This document shows positions 1 to 9,001 of a stretch of DNA of 64,000 nt, piece by piece. Both the position numbers and the translations under genes were made by a program. How positions within the stretch are numbered: the stretch's first letter is position 1; every line of letters begins with the position of its first letter. The notes beneath the pieces are model-generated. The model was not told where the DNA came from, made no database searches, and saw nothing but the letters and a program-made list of their open reading frames with translations. Origin of the DNA: Cyanobacteriota bacterium (GTDB taxonomy: Bacteria; Cyanobacteriota; Cyanobacteriia; CACIAM-69d); NCBI GenBank assembly GCA_022402445.1, contig JAKRSF010000003.1, positions 186,001-250,000 of the forward strand, read 5' to 3'.

Positions 1-845
1 TCCTCTTGCCCTAAACCAATCAGATTTTTAGTGAAGGCGCGGCGGAATTTGCACAGTTCGCAGTTCATCGCCACTTCCCCCGCGATCGCCTCGGCCTCCC
101 GTTCACCCATCAGGTCAAAGAGAACCGGATCGACGCCAATTTCCGCCAGGGTTTGAATTTCCACCTGCGGATACTGGTCCTGATGTTCAGCACTAATGCG
201 CTGAATTTTCTTCATCAACGCCCCCGTAAATAGGAAGTGGGGCAGAACAATAATCCGCTTCGGATTCCAGGACAAGGCCCGCTCAAACCCCTGTTCAAGG
301 CGAGGGTGGGTGATGCCCACAAAACAAATTTCTAATCCCTTGAAACCGCTGCCCTCCCACAGAACCCGAGCGAGTTTGTAGGCATCGCCATTGGCATCGG
401 GATCGGAGGCCCCGCGCCCCACAAAAAGGAGAACCGTTTCATCGCGGGGGATGGCGCTGGCTTCGTCCGCCTGGGCGAGGCGCTGCTGCCACAGGTCCAC
501 GAGTTTTTCGGCGACGCCAAAGTGACGGCCATAGTGGAATTTGAGGCCCAGGTGGCGGGCGCGGGCGCGATCGAGTTCGTTGGTGACGTCGAATTTATTG
601 TGGCGGGCGGCAAACAGCAGCACCGGCAGGACGGTCATTTCCCGGTAGCCCAGGGCGATCGCGTGATCAATGCCCTCCTGGATCGACGGTTCCGACAGTT
701 CCAAAAAGCAGGGGATGACCGGCCGCGACGGATCGCTGGCGGCAAAGGCTTCGACGAAATCAATGAAGGTTTGGCGGCCATCGCGATCGCGGGTGCCGTG
801 GCCCACCAGCAGCAGGGGAAACGGTTTGGGGGAATCGTCGGTCAT
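1..845 (-). CDS. cbiX: Sirohydrochlorin chelatase, CbiX/SirB type (3' end cut by window edge)
   Basis: Predicted cytoplasmic chelatase inserting a metal into sirohydrochlorin (iron for siroheme, or cobalt for cobalamin). About 281 codons are visible and the gene runs off the left edge. The product has two related lobes: the first opens with [10 protein letters not shown], carrying the metal-binding His, and the second has [13 protein letters not shown] followed by PHFLFTG with another conserved His. Close to the visible end is CELCK, a Cys-x-x-Cys pair as seen in long CbiX proteins. The ATG at 845 directly precedes the conserved N-terminal strand. Metal specificity cannot be decided; the vitamin B12-dependent reductase in this window shows that the cell uses cobalamin. 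Confidence 0.85.
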   Translation of the reverse strand, partial: MTDDSPKPFPLLLVGHGTRDRDGRQTFIDFVEAFAASDPSRPVIPCFLELSEPSIQEGIDHAIALGYREMTVLPVLLFAARHNKFDVTNELDRARARHLGLKFHYGRHFGVAEKLVDLWQQRLAQADEASAIPRDETVLLFVGRGASDPDANGDAYKLARVLWEGSGFKGLEICFVGITHPRLEQGFERALSWNPKRIIVLPHFLFTGALMKKIQRISAEHQDQYPQVEIQTLAEIGVDPVLFDLMGEREAEAIAGEVAMNCELCKFRRAFTKNLIGLGQE

Positions 846-1186
846 GGGGAGCAGGTCCAGTCCTAAAAGCCGGTGCAACGCCGGGGGTTTGCGCTAGAAC
901 ATTGCAGCGGTTGGCATTCCGACTCGCGATCGCGCCAGGGCCGTTAGCTCAACCGGCGGCTCGATGACGGCTGCGGCACAGTCCCGGACTCTTACCGGAG
1001 TTTCCCAACCGCCGCCGAATTACCTTAACATCCCTCAATGCTTCTGCCATTGCCCCCTGGGGCCATTGGCGTTAGGACGCAAATCTGCTGGGGGGCATCG
1101 AGCCGTGGCGGGGGGCGATCGCCAGCGAGATATGCTGGAAGCCGGAGGCCATCCCGGATCAGGGGCCACGGGGAGAGGAACTGGCG
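846..1186. other. Intergenic region between cbiX and the cysteine desulfurase gene
   Basis: Divergent promoter region of about 340 bp. It holds several GCGATCGC-like palindromes and, just before the desulfurase start, a purine-rich GAGAGGA stretch that can serve as its ribosome binding site. I see no RNA gene or credible small ORF. Confidence 0.5.
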
Positions 1187-2359
1187 ATGCAAATTTATCT
1201 CGATCACAGTGCGACGACGCCCCCGCGCCCCGAGGCGATCGCGGCGATGACCGAAGCCCTGACGCGGACCTGGGGCAATCCGTCGAGTTTGCATGAGTGG
1301 GGGGCGCGATCGGCCACGGTGCTGGAGCAGGCGCGATCGCGGGTGGCGGCGCTGATTAATGGGGATCCGGCGGGCTTGATTTTCACGTCCGGCGGCACGG
1401 AGGCCAATAACCTGGCGATTTTAGGGCTGGCCCACCGCTGTTCAAAATCCCAACATTTGATCATTTCGTCGGTGGAACATGCGGCGATCGCCCGTCCGGC
1501 GGCGTGGCTCGAAAGCCAGGGTTGGGCGGTGACGCGGCTGCCGGTGAACCGTCAGGGGCGGGTGAATCCGGCCCAGGTGGCGCGATCGCTGCGGCCCGAT
1601 ACGGCGCTGATTTCCGTGATCTACGGTCAAAGTGAGGTGGGTACCCTGCAACCGATCGAGGCGATCGGCGCGATCGCGCGGGCGGCGGGCGTGCTGTTCC
1701 ATACGGACGCGGTGCAGGCGGCGGGGCGCGTGGCGATCAACCTGCAAACCCTGCCGGTGGATCTGCTGTCTCTGTCGAGCCACAAACTTTATGGACCCCA
1801 GGGGGCCGGAGCCCTCTATGTGCGTCCGGGGGTGACCCTAGATCCCCACCTGCTCGGCGGCCCCCAGGAGGACAACCGGCGCGGCGGCACCCAGGCCCTC
1901 CCCGCGATCGCGGGCTTTGGCGTGGCGGCGGAACTGGCCCGAGAGGAACTGCCCCAGGAAAGTGAGCGGCTCACGGCCCTGCGCGATCGCCTCTTTGATC
2001 AATTGGTAGACCTGCCGGAGGTCATCCCCACGGGCGATCGCCTCCACCGCCTCTGTCACCATGTGAGCCTTTGTCTGCGATCGCACCCCGACTTTCCTAG
2101 CCCCAGCGGTCGAGACTTGGTGCGCCACTGCGATCGCGCCGGCATCGCCGTCAGTGCCGGATCCGCCTGCAACAGCGGCAAAATCGGCCCCAGCCCCATT
2201 CTGCAAGCCATGGGCCACAGCGACGCCGAAGCCCTCACCGGCCTGCGCCTCACCCTAGGCCGCAGCACCACCGCCGCCGACATCGACTGGACCGCCCTCA
2301 CCCTCCGCCAAATTCTCGCGCGATCGCGCCATCCCCACCCCCAACCCAGCCTGCCCTAG
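1187..2359 (+). CDS. Cysteine desulfurase (NifS/IscS family)
   Basis: PLP-dependent enzyme removing sulfur from cysteine for Fe-S cluster and thio-cofactor assembly. The 390-residue product starts MQIYLDHSATTPPRPEA, the classical family N-terminus. It has the PLP-pocket segment FTSGGTEANN, a Schiff-base lysine in SSHKLYGPQGAG, and the catalytic cysteine in SAGSACNSG near residue 325. Length is normal. The ATG follows a GAGAGGA-like ribosome site by about nine bases. Cyanobacteria carry several paralogues, so NifS versus IscS cannot be assigned. The next gene (nth, itself a 4Fe-4S enzyme) is convergent and ends 11 bp away. Confidence 0.93.
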   Translation: MQIYLDHSATTPPRPEAIAAMTEALTRTWGNPSSLHEWGARSATVLEQARSRVAALINGDPAGLIFTSGGTEANNLAILGLAHRCSKSQHLIISSVEHAAIARPAAWLESQGWAVTRLPVNRQGRVNPAQVARSLRPDTALISVIYGQSEVGTLQPIEAIGAIARAAGVLFHTDAVQAAGRVAINLQTLPVDLLSLSSHKLYGPQGAGALYVRPGVTLDPHLLGGPQEDNRRGGTQALPAIAGFGVAAELAREELPQESERLTALRDRLFDQLVDLPEVIPTGDRLHRLCHHVSLCLRSHPDFPSPSGRDLVRHCDRAGIAVSAGSACNSGKIGPSPILQAMGHSDAEALTGLRLTLGRSTTAADIDWTALTLRQILARSRHPHPQPSLP

Positions 2360-2370
2360 CGCCCAAAAGA

Positions 2371-3027
2371 CTAGGCCACCCCCCGCCGCGCACACAAATC
2401 CGCCAACTCACAGCGATCGCACAACGGCTTCCGGGCATTGCACACCGCCCGCCCATGGTAAATCAACCGAATCGACCAATTCTCCCAATCCGGCTGGGGA
2501 ATCAAACGCATCAAATCCCGCTCCACCCGCACCGGATCCGTCTGCCGCGTCAGCCCCAGGCGGAAACTCAGCCGCTTCACATGGGTATCCACCGTCACCC
2601 CCATATTCAAGCCAAAGGCATGGGCCAGCACCACATTCGCCGTCTTGCGCGCCACACCGGGCAGCGTCAGCAACTCCTCCATCCGGCGCGGCACCTCCCC
2701 CCCAAACCGCTCCATAATCGCCCCGCAGGCCCCCTGAATATGCTTCGCCTTATTGCGATAGAACCCCGTGGAGCGCACCAACTCCTCAATCGCCTCGCGC
2801 GGAGCCGCCGCCATTGACGCCGCATCCGGGTAGCGTTCAAACAGCCCCGGCGTCACCAAATTCACCCGTTCATCCGTACATTGGGCTGACAGAATCGTCG
2901 CCACCAACAACTGCACCGGCGTTTCATAGTTCAAACTGCAAGTCGCATCCGGATACATCAACTTCAGCCGTGCCAGCAACTCCGTCGCCACCTGCTTTTG
3001 GGATTGCCGCTTCCGCGTTACGGTCAT
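2371..3027 (-). CDS. nth: Endonuclease III
   Basis: Bifunctional DNA glycosylase/AP lyase removing oxidised pyrimidines in base-excision repair. The 218-residue product has the helix-hairpin-helix segment LPGVARKTANVVL with the catalytic Lys, the catalytic Asp in VTVDTHVKRL, and a C-terminal 4Fe-4S ligand set spaced Cys-x6-Cys-x2-Cys-x5-Cys (from CNARKPLC to the Cys of LADLC). Length and motif order are those of the family. It is convergent with the cysteine desulfurase gene and lies just downstream of the restriction-modification pair on the same strand. Confidence 0.95.
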   Translation of the reverse strand: MTVTRKRQSQKQVATELLARLKLMYPDATCSLNYETPVQLLVATILSAQCTDERVNLVTPGLFERYPDAASMAAAPREAIEELVRSTGFYRNKAKHIQGACGAIMERFGGEVPRRMEELLTLPGVARKTANVVLAHAFGLNMGVTVDTHVKRLSFRLGLTRQTDPVRVERDLMRLIPQPDWENWSIRLIYHGRAVCNARKPLCDRCELADLCARRGVA

Positions 3028-3050
3028 AGTTGCTTGCCAATTCTTGATGC

Positions 3051-3761
3051 TTAGGGGCTAGAGGAATCAGAAGATTGCAGATGGGCCACCGCGATCGCGC
3101 GGCCCAGCAGGGATGTAATAAACGTGCGGAAACTTAATTCAGCATTGGGCTCCGTATACAGGCCCGCCGCCCCCGATTCCCGAGGCGACAGGAGCAAACA
3201 ACCCGCATCATAAAGCCGCGATCGCACCAACTTCATCAGCATAAGCTCATAACGCCTAGCATAGGACGCATCCCTAAATTCCTCAAAAACCTTGAAATGG
3301 GGTTCCCTGACCCTCACGGCCTCCTTTGATCTCGGCGCATCTTCCAGCAACATAAAATATCCAAGCCAAGGCCGCTCCGATGGACTAAAAGCCCCTGCTT
3401 CATAGGCAGCCCACAAATCCGTCCCGTTACCCAGGGCCTCTTCAGCACGATTATTAAAATTATTCCCAAAGGAACCCACCTGGGATTTGAACTCAATAAT
3501 TGCAACAACCTTGCCGTCAGCCACAATCAGCAGATCCCAATTCTTTTCCGCCCGAAACCAACCGGGCAACTCCGTTTTCTGTTGCCAGTGAATCGTTGCC
3601 CGCTGCAATCCCGCCGCCATGAGAATTTCAGCCACCAATTCCCGAAATCCATCCAGATGCTTGCCCGCCCGCACCGACTGGGGATTACTTTCGCGCGTCC
3701 GCCAGAACAACTCCACTGCTTTTTGTAGGCGATCGCCCAGATGATCCAGCGGATTGCTCAT
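3051..3761 (-). CDS. Type II restriction endonuclease, XhoI/PaeR7I family
   Basis: Predicted restriction enzyme of the XhoI/PaeR7I group, whose known members cut CTCGAG. The 236-residue product shows a PD-(D/E)xK-like core: WDLLIVADGKVVAIIEFKSQVGS supplies the Asp, Glu and Lys arrangement when read as WDLLI followed by IIEFKSQ. The C-terminus has the family-typical SGAAGLYTEPNAELSFRTF. The ATG overlaps the stop of the upstream methyltransferase by four bases (ATGA), so the two are translated together. Base composition is less GC-rich than the flanking genes, suggesting transfer. The recognition site is inferred from family membership only. Confidence 0.85.
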   Translation of the reverse strand: MSNPLDHLGDRLQKAVELFWRTRESNPQSVRAGKHLDGFRELVAEILMAAGLQRATIHWQQKTELPGWFRAEKNWDLLIVADGKVVAIIEFKSQVGSFGNNFNNRAEEALGNGTDLWAAYEAGAFSPSERPWLGYFMLLEDAPRSKEAVRVREPHFKVFEEFRDASYARRYELMLMKLVRSRLYDAGCLLLSPRESGAAGLYTEPNAELSFRTFITSLLGRAIAVAHLQSSDSSSP

Positions 3762-4744
3762 GACGTTTTCCGATGGAGAGCAAGGGTCGATTGATTGAAT
3801 AAATTAGCCAGTTGCCCAGACAGCCGTTCATGGGCATAGGCTAAATAGTCCCCATCAATTTCATAGCCAATGCTATTGCGTCCACAGTTTGCCGCTGCCA
3901 AGGCCGTTGTACCCGTCCCCAGAAATGGATCAAGCACCGTATCGCCCACAAAGGAAAACATCCGAATTAATCGAGACGCAAGCTCCAAGGGATAGGGCGC
4001 AGGATGGTGGCGTGTGGATGCGCCGGTCACACCGCTCCAGATTTGCTGGAACCACTCACGATGGCACTTTTCGGGAATGATGCTGAGAATCTTGGTGGTC
4101 AGATCTGGCGATCGATAACCTCCGGGCTTTCGCTGCATCAGAATAAATTCAATATCGTTTTTGATAATGCCATTAGGCTCATAGGGCTTGCCCATGAAAC
4201 TTGAGCCGTTGCCTTCCACCTCAAGGGATGCATTGGCGATTTTGTGCCAAATAATGGGCGCGAGATTGTCAAATCCCAGCGCGCGACAGTGTTCTTGAAT
4301 CGAAGCATGGAGGGGAACCACCGTATGCCGTCCCCCATTCTTTTTTCGGGAAAGGCAAACATCTCCGACAACACAGATCAACCGACCACCGGGGACTAGG
4401 GCGGCAAAACACTGTTCCCAAACGCGATCTAGCTCCCGCAGAAAAAGCGCGTAATCGTCCAGATGGCCCAGTTGCCCCTCCCCTGGGTTATAGGTTTTAA
4501 GCTTCCAGTAGGGTGGGGAAGTCAAAACCAAATGAACACTGTCTGGATGGATCGCTGACATTTCGCGGGCATCACCCAGGTGGAGATCATGGTGGCTGGG
4601 CAAGGTCGGCAGGGTTTGCTCGATGAGGGCCGTTAAATGCTCGTCCTTGGCAATGCGCGGAATGGCCCTTTGAATGTTGCTTAAATCCCCTAGATCGTTC
4701 GGCAGAAAACTGGAGAGGGGGCGATCGCGAGTGGAAGTCGTCAT
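3758..4744 (-). CDS. DNA methyltransferase of the restriction-modification pair
   Basis: AdoMet-dependent amino-methyltransferase (N6-adenine or N4-cytosine) that should protect the sites cut by the downstream endonuclease. Within 328 residues it carries the catalytic motif TSPPYW near residue 94 and, later, the AdoMet-binding motif DPFLGTGTT near residue 270. Catalytic-before-binding order is that of beta-class enzymes. It is the first gene of the unit, followed by the endonuclease with an ATGA overlap; making the methylase first is the usual safe order. The promoter should lie in the 140 bp before 4744. The target base is not decidable from the motif. Confidence 0.9.
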   Translation of the reverse strand: MTTSTRDRPLSSFLPNDLGDLSNIQRAIPRIAKDEHLTALIEQTLPTLPSHHDLHLGDAREMSAIHPDSVHLVLTSPPYWKLKTYNPGEGQLGHLDDYALFLRELDRVWEQCFAALVPGGRLICVVGDVCLSRKKNGGRHTVVPLHASIQEHCRALGFDNLAPIIWHKIANASLEVEGNGSSFMGKPYEPNGIIKNDIEFILMQRKPGGYRSPDLTTKILSIIPEKCHREWFQQIWSGVTGASTRHHPAPYPLELASRLIRMFSFVGDTVLDPFLGTGTTALAAANCGRNSIGYEIDGDYLAYAHERLSGQLANLFNQSTLALHRKTS

Positions 4745-4886
4745 GACAAGGCTGGTCTGCTGCTTTCAGGCACTTTTAGGTATTTCCCTGGACCCTAGTT
4801 TCCGCTGCCGATGACTACCTTGATCGCCCCCTTGACCTTCCCCTTCGGACGGTGCTGCAAACCACCTAAGGTTTTTCCCTAGTTGT

Positions 4887-5984
4887 TTAGTTATTCAGCA
4901 ACTGCTGCACCCATTCCAACTGGGCCGTATCCCGAACGATCAGGAAAATTCCTAGGCCCAACAGCAGCACAATGCCCGTTTGCATCACGTTTTCCTGCAA
5001 TGCTTGCGGGAGGGGTTTGCCGCCCCGCAGCCATTCCACCAGCAGAAAGGCCAGTTGGCCACCGTCGAGGGCGGGCAGGGGCAGGATGTTGATCACGGCG
5101 AGGTTGATGCTGATCAAGGCCGTGAAGGGGAACAGGCGGCTGGCGTTGGACTGGGCGATGTTGGCTCCCCATTCGACGATTTTGACGGGGCCGGAAAGCT
5201 GGGGGGCGGTTTCCTGGAAGCGGGTCACGAGGGTCAGAAACCCCCCGGCGGTGTCGCGCACCATGGTTTCAAATTGGCGGGCGGCGAGGGTGAGGACTTC
5301 GCCGGGACCGGTGGGGCGACGGTAGACGGGATCGCCGTTGGGGGCCAATTGCACACCGATGCGGCCAATGCCGTCGTCTCCGGCTTCGGGGGTGACGGTG
5401 AGGGTGAGGGGCTGGTCGCGCCGGGTGACGGTGAGGGTGAGGGGGCGATCGGGGCTTTGGCGGATGGTGTCCATGAGGGTTTGGACGCTGGCGGGGTCGG
5501 GGCCGAGGGGCCGATCGCCCACTTGCAGCACAATATCTCCGGCCTTGAGACCGGCGCGACCGGCGGGGTTATCTACCGAGAGCACCTGGGGCACGACGAC
5601 GCCCGCTTGGTAGGCGATGCCGTTGGGGACGCCGAGGGCGGCGAACTGGAGGACGAGGACGGCGTAGGCAAAGATCAGGTTGGCGATGACCCCGGCGGAG
5701 ATGACGATCGCGCGATCACCCAGGGGCCGGTTGCGCAGGAGGTCCGGGTCATCCTTGGGGATGTCGCCATCGGGATCATCGTCCGGGAAGCCCACATAGC
5801 CGCCGAGGGGGATCGCCCGCAGGGCATATTCCGTCTCCGGCCCTTGGTATTTCCAGAGGACGGGGCCAAAGCCGATGGAAAACCGGTTGGCGCGGATGCC
5901 CTGGAGGCGGGCGGCGGCAAAGTGCCCCAGCTCGTGAACAAAGATCAGCAGGGCGATGATTCCAATGGCGGCGAAGACGGACAT
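4887..5984 (-). CDS. rseP: Site-2 intramembrane metalloprotease, RseP family
   Basis: M50-family zinc protease cutting transmembrane segments of regulators in regulated intramembrane proteolysis. The 365-residue product starts with a membrane segment holding the zinc-binding HExxH as VHELGHFAAARLQG (near residue 17). A single PDZ domain follows at about residues 125-200 (GLKAGDIVLQVGDRPL). The third zinc ligand lies in the LPLPALDGGQLAF membrane segment, and a final membrane helix is present. Length is normal for cyanobacterial S2P. Neighbours give no substrate. Confidence 0.92.
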   Translation of the reverse strand: MSVFAAIGIIALLIFVHELGHFAAARLQGIRANRFSIGFGPVLWKYQGPETEYALRAIPLGGYVGFPDDDPDGDIPKDDPDLLRNRPLGDRAIVISAGVIANLIFAYAVLVLQFAALGVPNGIAYQAGVVVPQVLSVDNPAGRAGLKAGDIVLQVGDRPLGPDPASVQTLMDTIRQSPDRPLTLTVTRRDQPLTLTVTPEAGDDGIGRIGVQLAPNGDPVYRRPTGPGEVLTLAARQFETMVRDTAGGFLTLVTRFQETAPQLSGPVKIVEWGANIAQSNASRLFPFTALISINLAVINILPLPALDGGQLAFLLVEWLRGGKPLPQALQENVMQTGIVLLLGLGIFLIVRDTAQLEWVQQLLNN

Positions 5985-6085
5985 GGGCGTGGGGGGAGGG
6001 ATCGTTAAAAACAGGGGAAGAACCGGGGGCGATCGCGCGATCGCGGCGGCACCAAGGGGCCATCAAGGGGCCATGAACCCTAACT

Positions 6086-7090
6086 CTAGCGGATTTCCCG
6101 AGGGGGCGGGGCCGCTGGGCCGGGGCGCTCACCGCTGGGGCGGACCACGGGCAGGGCGGCGGGCAGGACGCGGAAGTGGGCGGGGGTTTCGGTTGTGATT
6201 TCGCCGTCGGTGTTGACCGATCGCGTCCGGCGGGTGTGGACAATGATTTCCTCGGCCTCGAGGGTGCGGACGGTGGCGGCGCGGGATTGGCGACCGCTGC
6301 GCAGGGCGGGCAACAGGGGCAGCATTTGCCACCAATGGGAAATTTCGAGGCTGTAGAGATCTAAGCGGCGATCATCAATGGTGGCATCCCAGGCGATCGC
6401 GAGGCCGCCGCCGTAGTAGCGCCCATTGCCCACGGCGATCTGCACCGTTCGGACCTGGACAATCTCCCCATTGGCCTCAATCTGGGCATGGAAGGGGCGC
6501 GAATGGGTTAGGGCCTGGATGGCGGACCACAGATAGGCCAAGACGCCCCAGCGCTTTTTCTGGGCACCGCTGAGGTAGCGGGTGATTTTGACGCTGAGGC
6601 CCAGGCTGGCGACGTTGAAAAAGTAGCGATCGTTCACCTGGCCGATGTCGATGGGCTGGATGGGGCCGGTGGCGATCGCGCGGCAGGCCCCATCGAGGTC
6701 CAGGGGCAATTCCAGGGTGCGGGCCAGGTCGTTGGCGGTGCCCAGGGGCAAAATCCCCAGGGTCAGGCCCGTTTCCAGCAGGGCGGGCAATGCGCCATTG
6801 AGGGTGCCGTCGCCGCCGCCAATGACCACCACATCCACGCGATCGGCGTACTGGCGGATGGTGTGGCTGAGGTCTTCGGGCGATCGCGTCGAGCGGAAGG
6901 TCACCTCACAGCCGTGGCGCTCGAGCCCCTCGATCGCTTGGCCCGTCGCTTCGCGGCCCCGGCGGGAATGGCGATTGATCAGCAGCAGCACCCGGCGATG
7001 GGCGATCGCGGGGGGGGTATCAGTGGCCGCCGTCTCCGTCAGTGGGGCGGGCGAGGGCGGCGGTGGTGGCGGTGATTGGTTGAGGTCCAT
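6086..7090 (-). CDS. YegS/diacylglycerol-kinase-type lipid kinase
   Basis: Predicted lipid kinase of the YegS/DAGK catalytic family. From the chosen ATG the product is 334 residues: a proline-rich start, then VLLLINRHSRRG, the nucleotide-binding loop VVIGGGDGTLNGALPAL, and ILPLGTANDLART, all family hallmarks. An in-frame start at 7207 would add 39 residues (MALAIGAIGADLGRI and onward) that match nothing in the family and lie in the divergent promoter facing larE, so I prefer 7090. The lipid substrate is unknown. Confidence 0.85.
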   Translation of the reverse strand: MDLNQSPPPPPPSPAPLTETAATDTPPAIAHRRVLLLINRHSRRGREATGQAIEGLERHGCEVTFRSTRSPEDLSHTIRQYADRVDVVVIGGGDGTLNGALPALLETGLTLGILPLGTANDLARTLELPLDLDGACRAIATGPIQPIDIGQVNDRYFFNVASLGLSVKITRYLSGAQKKRWGVLAYLWSAIQALTHSRPFHAQIEANGEIVQVRTVQIAVGNGRYYGGGLAIAWDATIDDRRLDLYSLEISHWWQMLPLLPALRSGRQSRAATVRTLEAEEIIVHTRRTRSVNTDGEITTETPAHFRVLPAALPVVRPSGERPGPAAPPPREIR

Positions 7091-7268
7091 GAGAACAAAC
7101 CGGCGGTCCCCCAAAACGTTATCCCTAATTTTGCCCTGACCGGGGGCCGCGATCGCCCCATGGATCCGCCCCAAGTCCGCCCCAATCGCGCCGATCGCCA
7201 GGGCCATTCCTGAACAATTTCCCTACAATGGGAGCCCTGCCCCCTTGCCATTCCCCCTGCCCTGTGCC

Positions 7269-8147
7269 ATGACCGTCGCTGATCTCCCCGTGACCCTGGC
7301 TGGCCCCCTGGCGGCCAAGCTCGCGCAACTCCGTCGAATTTTTGCCCAGGCCGATCGCGCCCTGGTAGCCTACTCCGGCGGCATTGATAGCACCCTGGTG
7401 GCCAAGGTGGCCTGGGATGTGCTGGGCGATCGCGCGATCGCCATCACCGCCGAATCCCCCTCCCTGCTGCCGGAGGATCTCGACGATGCCAAGGCCCAGG
7501 CCGCCGCGATCGGCATTGCCCACGAAATCGTCCAAACCCACGAACTGGACAATCCGTCCTACGCCAGCAACCCCGCCAACCGCTGCTATTTCTGCAAGAG
7601 CGAACTCCACGACACCCTCAAACCCCTGGCGATCGCGCGGGGCTATCCCTACGTGGTCGATGGGGTCAATGCCGACGACCTCCAGGACTATCGACCGGGC
7701 ATCCAGGCGGCCCAGGAACGGGGGGCGCGATCGCCCCTGGCGGAGGTGGGCATCAGCAAAGCGGAGGTGCGGGAACTGGCGCGCCATCTGGGGCTCCCCT
7801 GGTGGGACAAGCCCGCCCAGCCCTGCCTCAGCTCCCGGTTCCCCTACGGCGAAGCGATCACCGCCGAAAAGCTCCAGCGGGTGGGCCGCGCCGAACGGCA
7901 TTTGCGGCTTCTGGGCTGGCGCGAAGTGCGGGTGCGCTCCGTCGGTGACACGGCCCGCATCGAAGTACCTGCCGATCGCCTGACGGAATTCGTCACCACC
8001 CTGGACCTGCCGGATTTGGTGGCCCGCTTCCAGGACTATGGCTTTTTATTCGTCACCCTGGATCTAGAAGGGTTCGCCAGCGGCAAGCTCAATCGGGTGC
8101 TGAACCGCGATCGCGCGATCGCCCCCGTCCCCTTAGCCCAGCCTTAA
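7269..8147 (+). CDS. larE: LarE-type ATP-dependent sacrificial sulfur transferase
   Basis: PP-loop ATP pyrophosphatase of the LarE family, which adenylates the carboxylates of a pyridinium precursor and donates sulfur in synthesis of the nickel-pincer cofactor. The 292-residue product has the PP-loop as VAYSGGIDSTLVAKVA, the family-typical NRCYFCKSELHD with two Cys residues, and CLSSRFPYG. An upstream in-frame ATG at 7245 would add eight residues; the ATG at 7269 gives a more typical N-terminus. LarB, LarC and a racemase are absent from the window, so the use of the cofactor here is open. Confidence 0.9.
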   Translation: MTVADLPVTLAGPLAAKLAQLRRIFAQADRALVAYSGGIDSTLVAKVAWDVLGDRAIAITAESPSLLPEDLDDAKAQAAAIGIAHEIVQTHELDNPSYASNPANRCYFCKSELHDTLKPLAIARGYPYVVDGVNADDLQDYRPGIQAAQERGARSPLAEVGISKAEVRELARHLGLPWWDKPAQPCLSSRFPYGEAITAEKLQRVGRAERHLRLLGWREVRVRSVGDTARIEVPADRLTEFVTTLDLPDLVARFQDYGFLFVTLDLEGFASGKLNRVLNRDRAIAPVPLAQP

Positions 8148-8528
8148 CCTTGATTTATCCCCCGACGCGCCCCAGGGTCCTCCCCGGCGGCCATTCCTGG
8201 GGCCATTTCAGCGGCCATTGATTGTAGAAAGTAGAGGGCCATCGGCCCAGAAATACAAAAGACTTATGGGCTTTCTAGGGGCGTAGCCTGTCGAAAAAGA
8301 GTCCCTCAGTCTAGAATCAGCACTGATGCCTGGGACATTAAGGCAACGTTAACCGTTCCGCCCGCGCGATTTCCCCTTGCCAAACCCAAGGCAGCGATCG
8401 CGCCCAACGCCCAGGATCATCCACAATCTAGTCCGGGCGATCGCACTGCCCCACACCAGAGGCCCACCGCGATCGCACCACACGGACCCCAAAGGCCAAC
8501 ACAACCCTTGATGAGGAGTGATCGTTCC
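8148..8528. other. Intergenic region between larE and the small lipoprotein gene
   Basis: About 380 bp. Around 8236-8248 there is a short GC hairpin (GGGCC-ATC-GGCCC) nested in a weaker inverted repeat (TAGAAAG near 8225, CTTTCTA near 8271), possibly the larE transcript end. A GAGGAG ribosome site sits at 8512-8517, before the lipoprotein start. Nothing else recognisable. Confidence 0.4.
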
Positions 8529-8780
8529 ATGAAACTGACCCAATCCCTGGTCCGGAATACCCTGGCAATCGCCCTGGTGGCTGGCCTCGCGACGGCCTGC
8601 GGCGGCGGCACCGAGCCCGCTGGCGAAACCCCGGCCCCCGAGGCTCCGGCGGCTGAATCCCCGGCCCCTGAGGCTCCGGCGGCTGAATCCCCCGCTCCTG
8701 AGGCTCCGGCGGCTGAATCTCCGGCCCCTGAGGCTCCGGCGGCTGAATCCCCCGCTCCGGCTGAGTCCCCGGCCCAGTAG
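8529..8780 (+). CDS. Small repeat-rich lipoprotein
   Basis: Unknown function. From the ATG at 8529 (GAGGAG ribosome site a dozen bases upstream) the product is 83 residues: a signal peptide with Lys near the start, a hydrophobic core, and the lipobox LATAC, so Cys near residue 24 is the probable lipidated residue. The rest is low-complexity Pro/Ala/Glu/Ser made of the decapeptide PAPEAPAAES repeated four times, then a partial copy. This looks like an extended acidic linker or spacer anchored in the membrane. The repeat is also visible in DNA. Confidence 0.75.
   Translation: MKLTQSLVRNTLAIALVAGLATACGGGTEPAGETPAPEAPAAESPAPEAPAAESPAPEAPAAESPAPEAPAAESPAPAESPAQ
8631..8750 (+). repeat. Four tandem 30-bp repeats inside the lipoprotein gene
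   Basis: Four back-to-back 30-bp units (8631-8660, 8661-8690, 8691-8720, 8721-8750) encode PAPEAPAAES. They differ by a few silent changes (CCC/CCT, GCC/GCT). Being a multiple of three, copy-number change would keep the frame. Confidence 0.9.
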
Positions 8781-8884
8781 GTCCCTCGCACCAGGGAGCG
8801 CGATCGCGGCCCGGTCTAGGGCCAATCAACCAAGCCCTCCAGCCGGATTGCGCCTCGCTTAAATTTGACCTCCGCAACCAAAAG

Positions 8885-8917
8885 CGGGTCGCCTGTGATG
8901 TTAGGCGGCCCGTTTTT
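8885..8917 (+). terminator. Rho-independent terminator, probably bidirectional
   Basis: A 9-bp stem (8885-8893 with 8904-8912, one G-U pair) and 10-base loop, followed by five T. On the opposite strand the hairpin is followed by four T. It lies between the convergent lipoprotein and pheT genes and could end both transcripts. Confidence 0.75.
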
Positions 8918-9001
8918 AGTGGACAGTTTCCGGCCATGATCCAGGGCAACGGCCAGGGAACGAGGGAACCCTGAGCGGCCCCCAGCGCCCCCAGCGGCCC
9001 A

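Noticed and set aside
7091-7207. N-terminal extension of the lipid kinase (start at 7207)
   Set aside because: Adds 39 residues unlike the family, in the divergent promoter region.
8631-8750. Tandem 30-bp repeats as a CRISPR array
   Set aside because: No spacers; units are contiguous and in frame, encoding a decapeptide.
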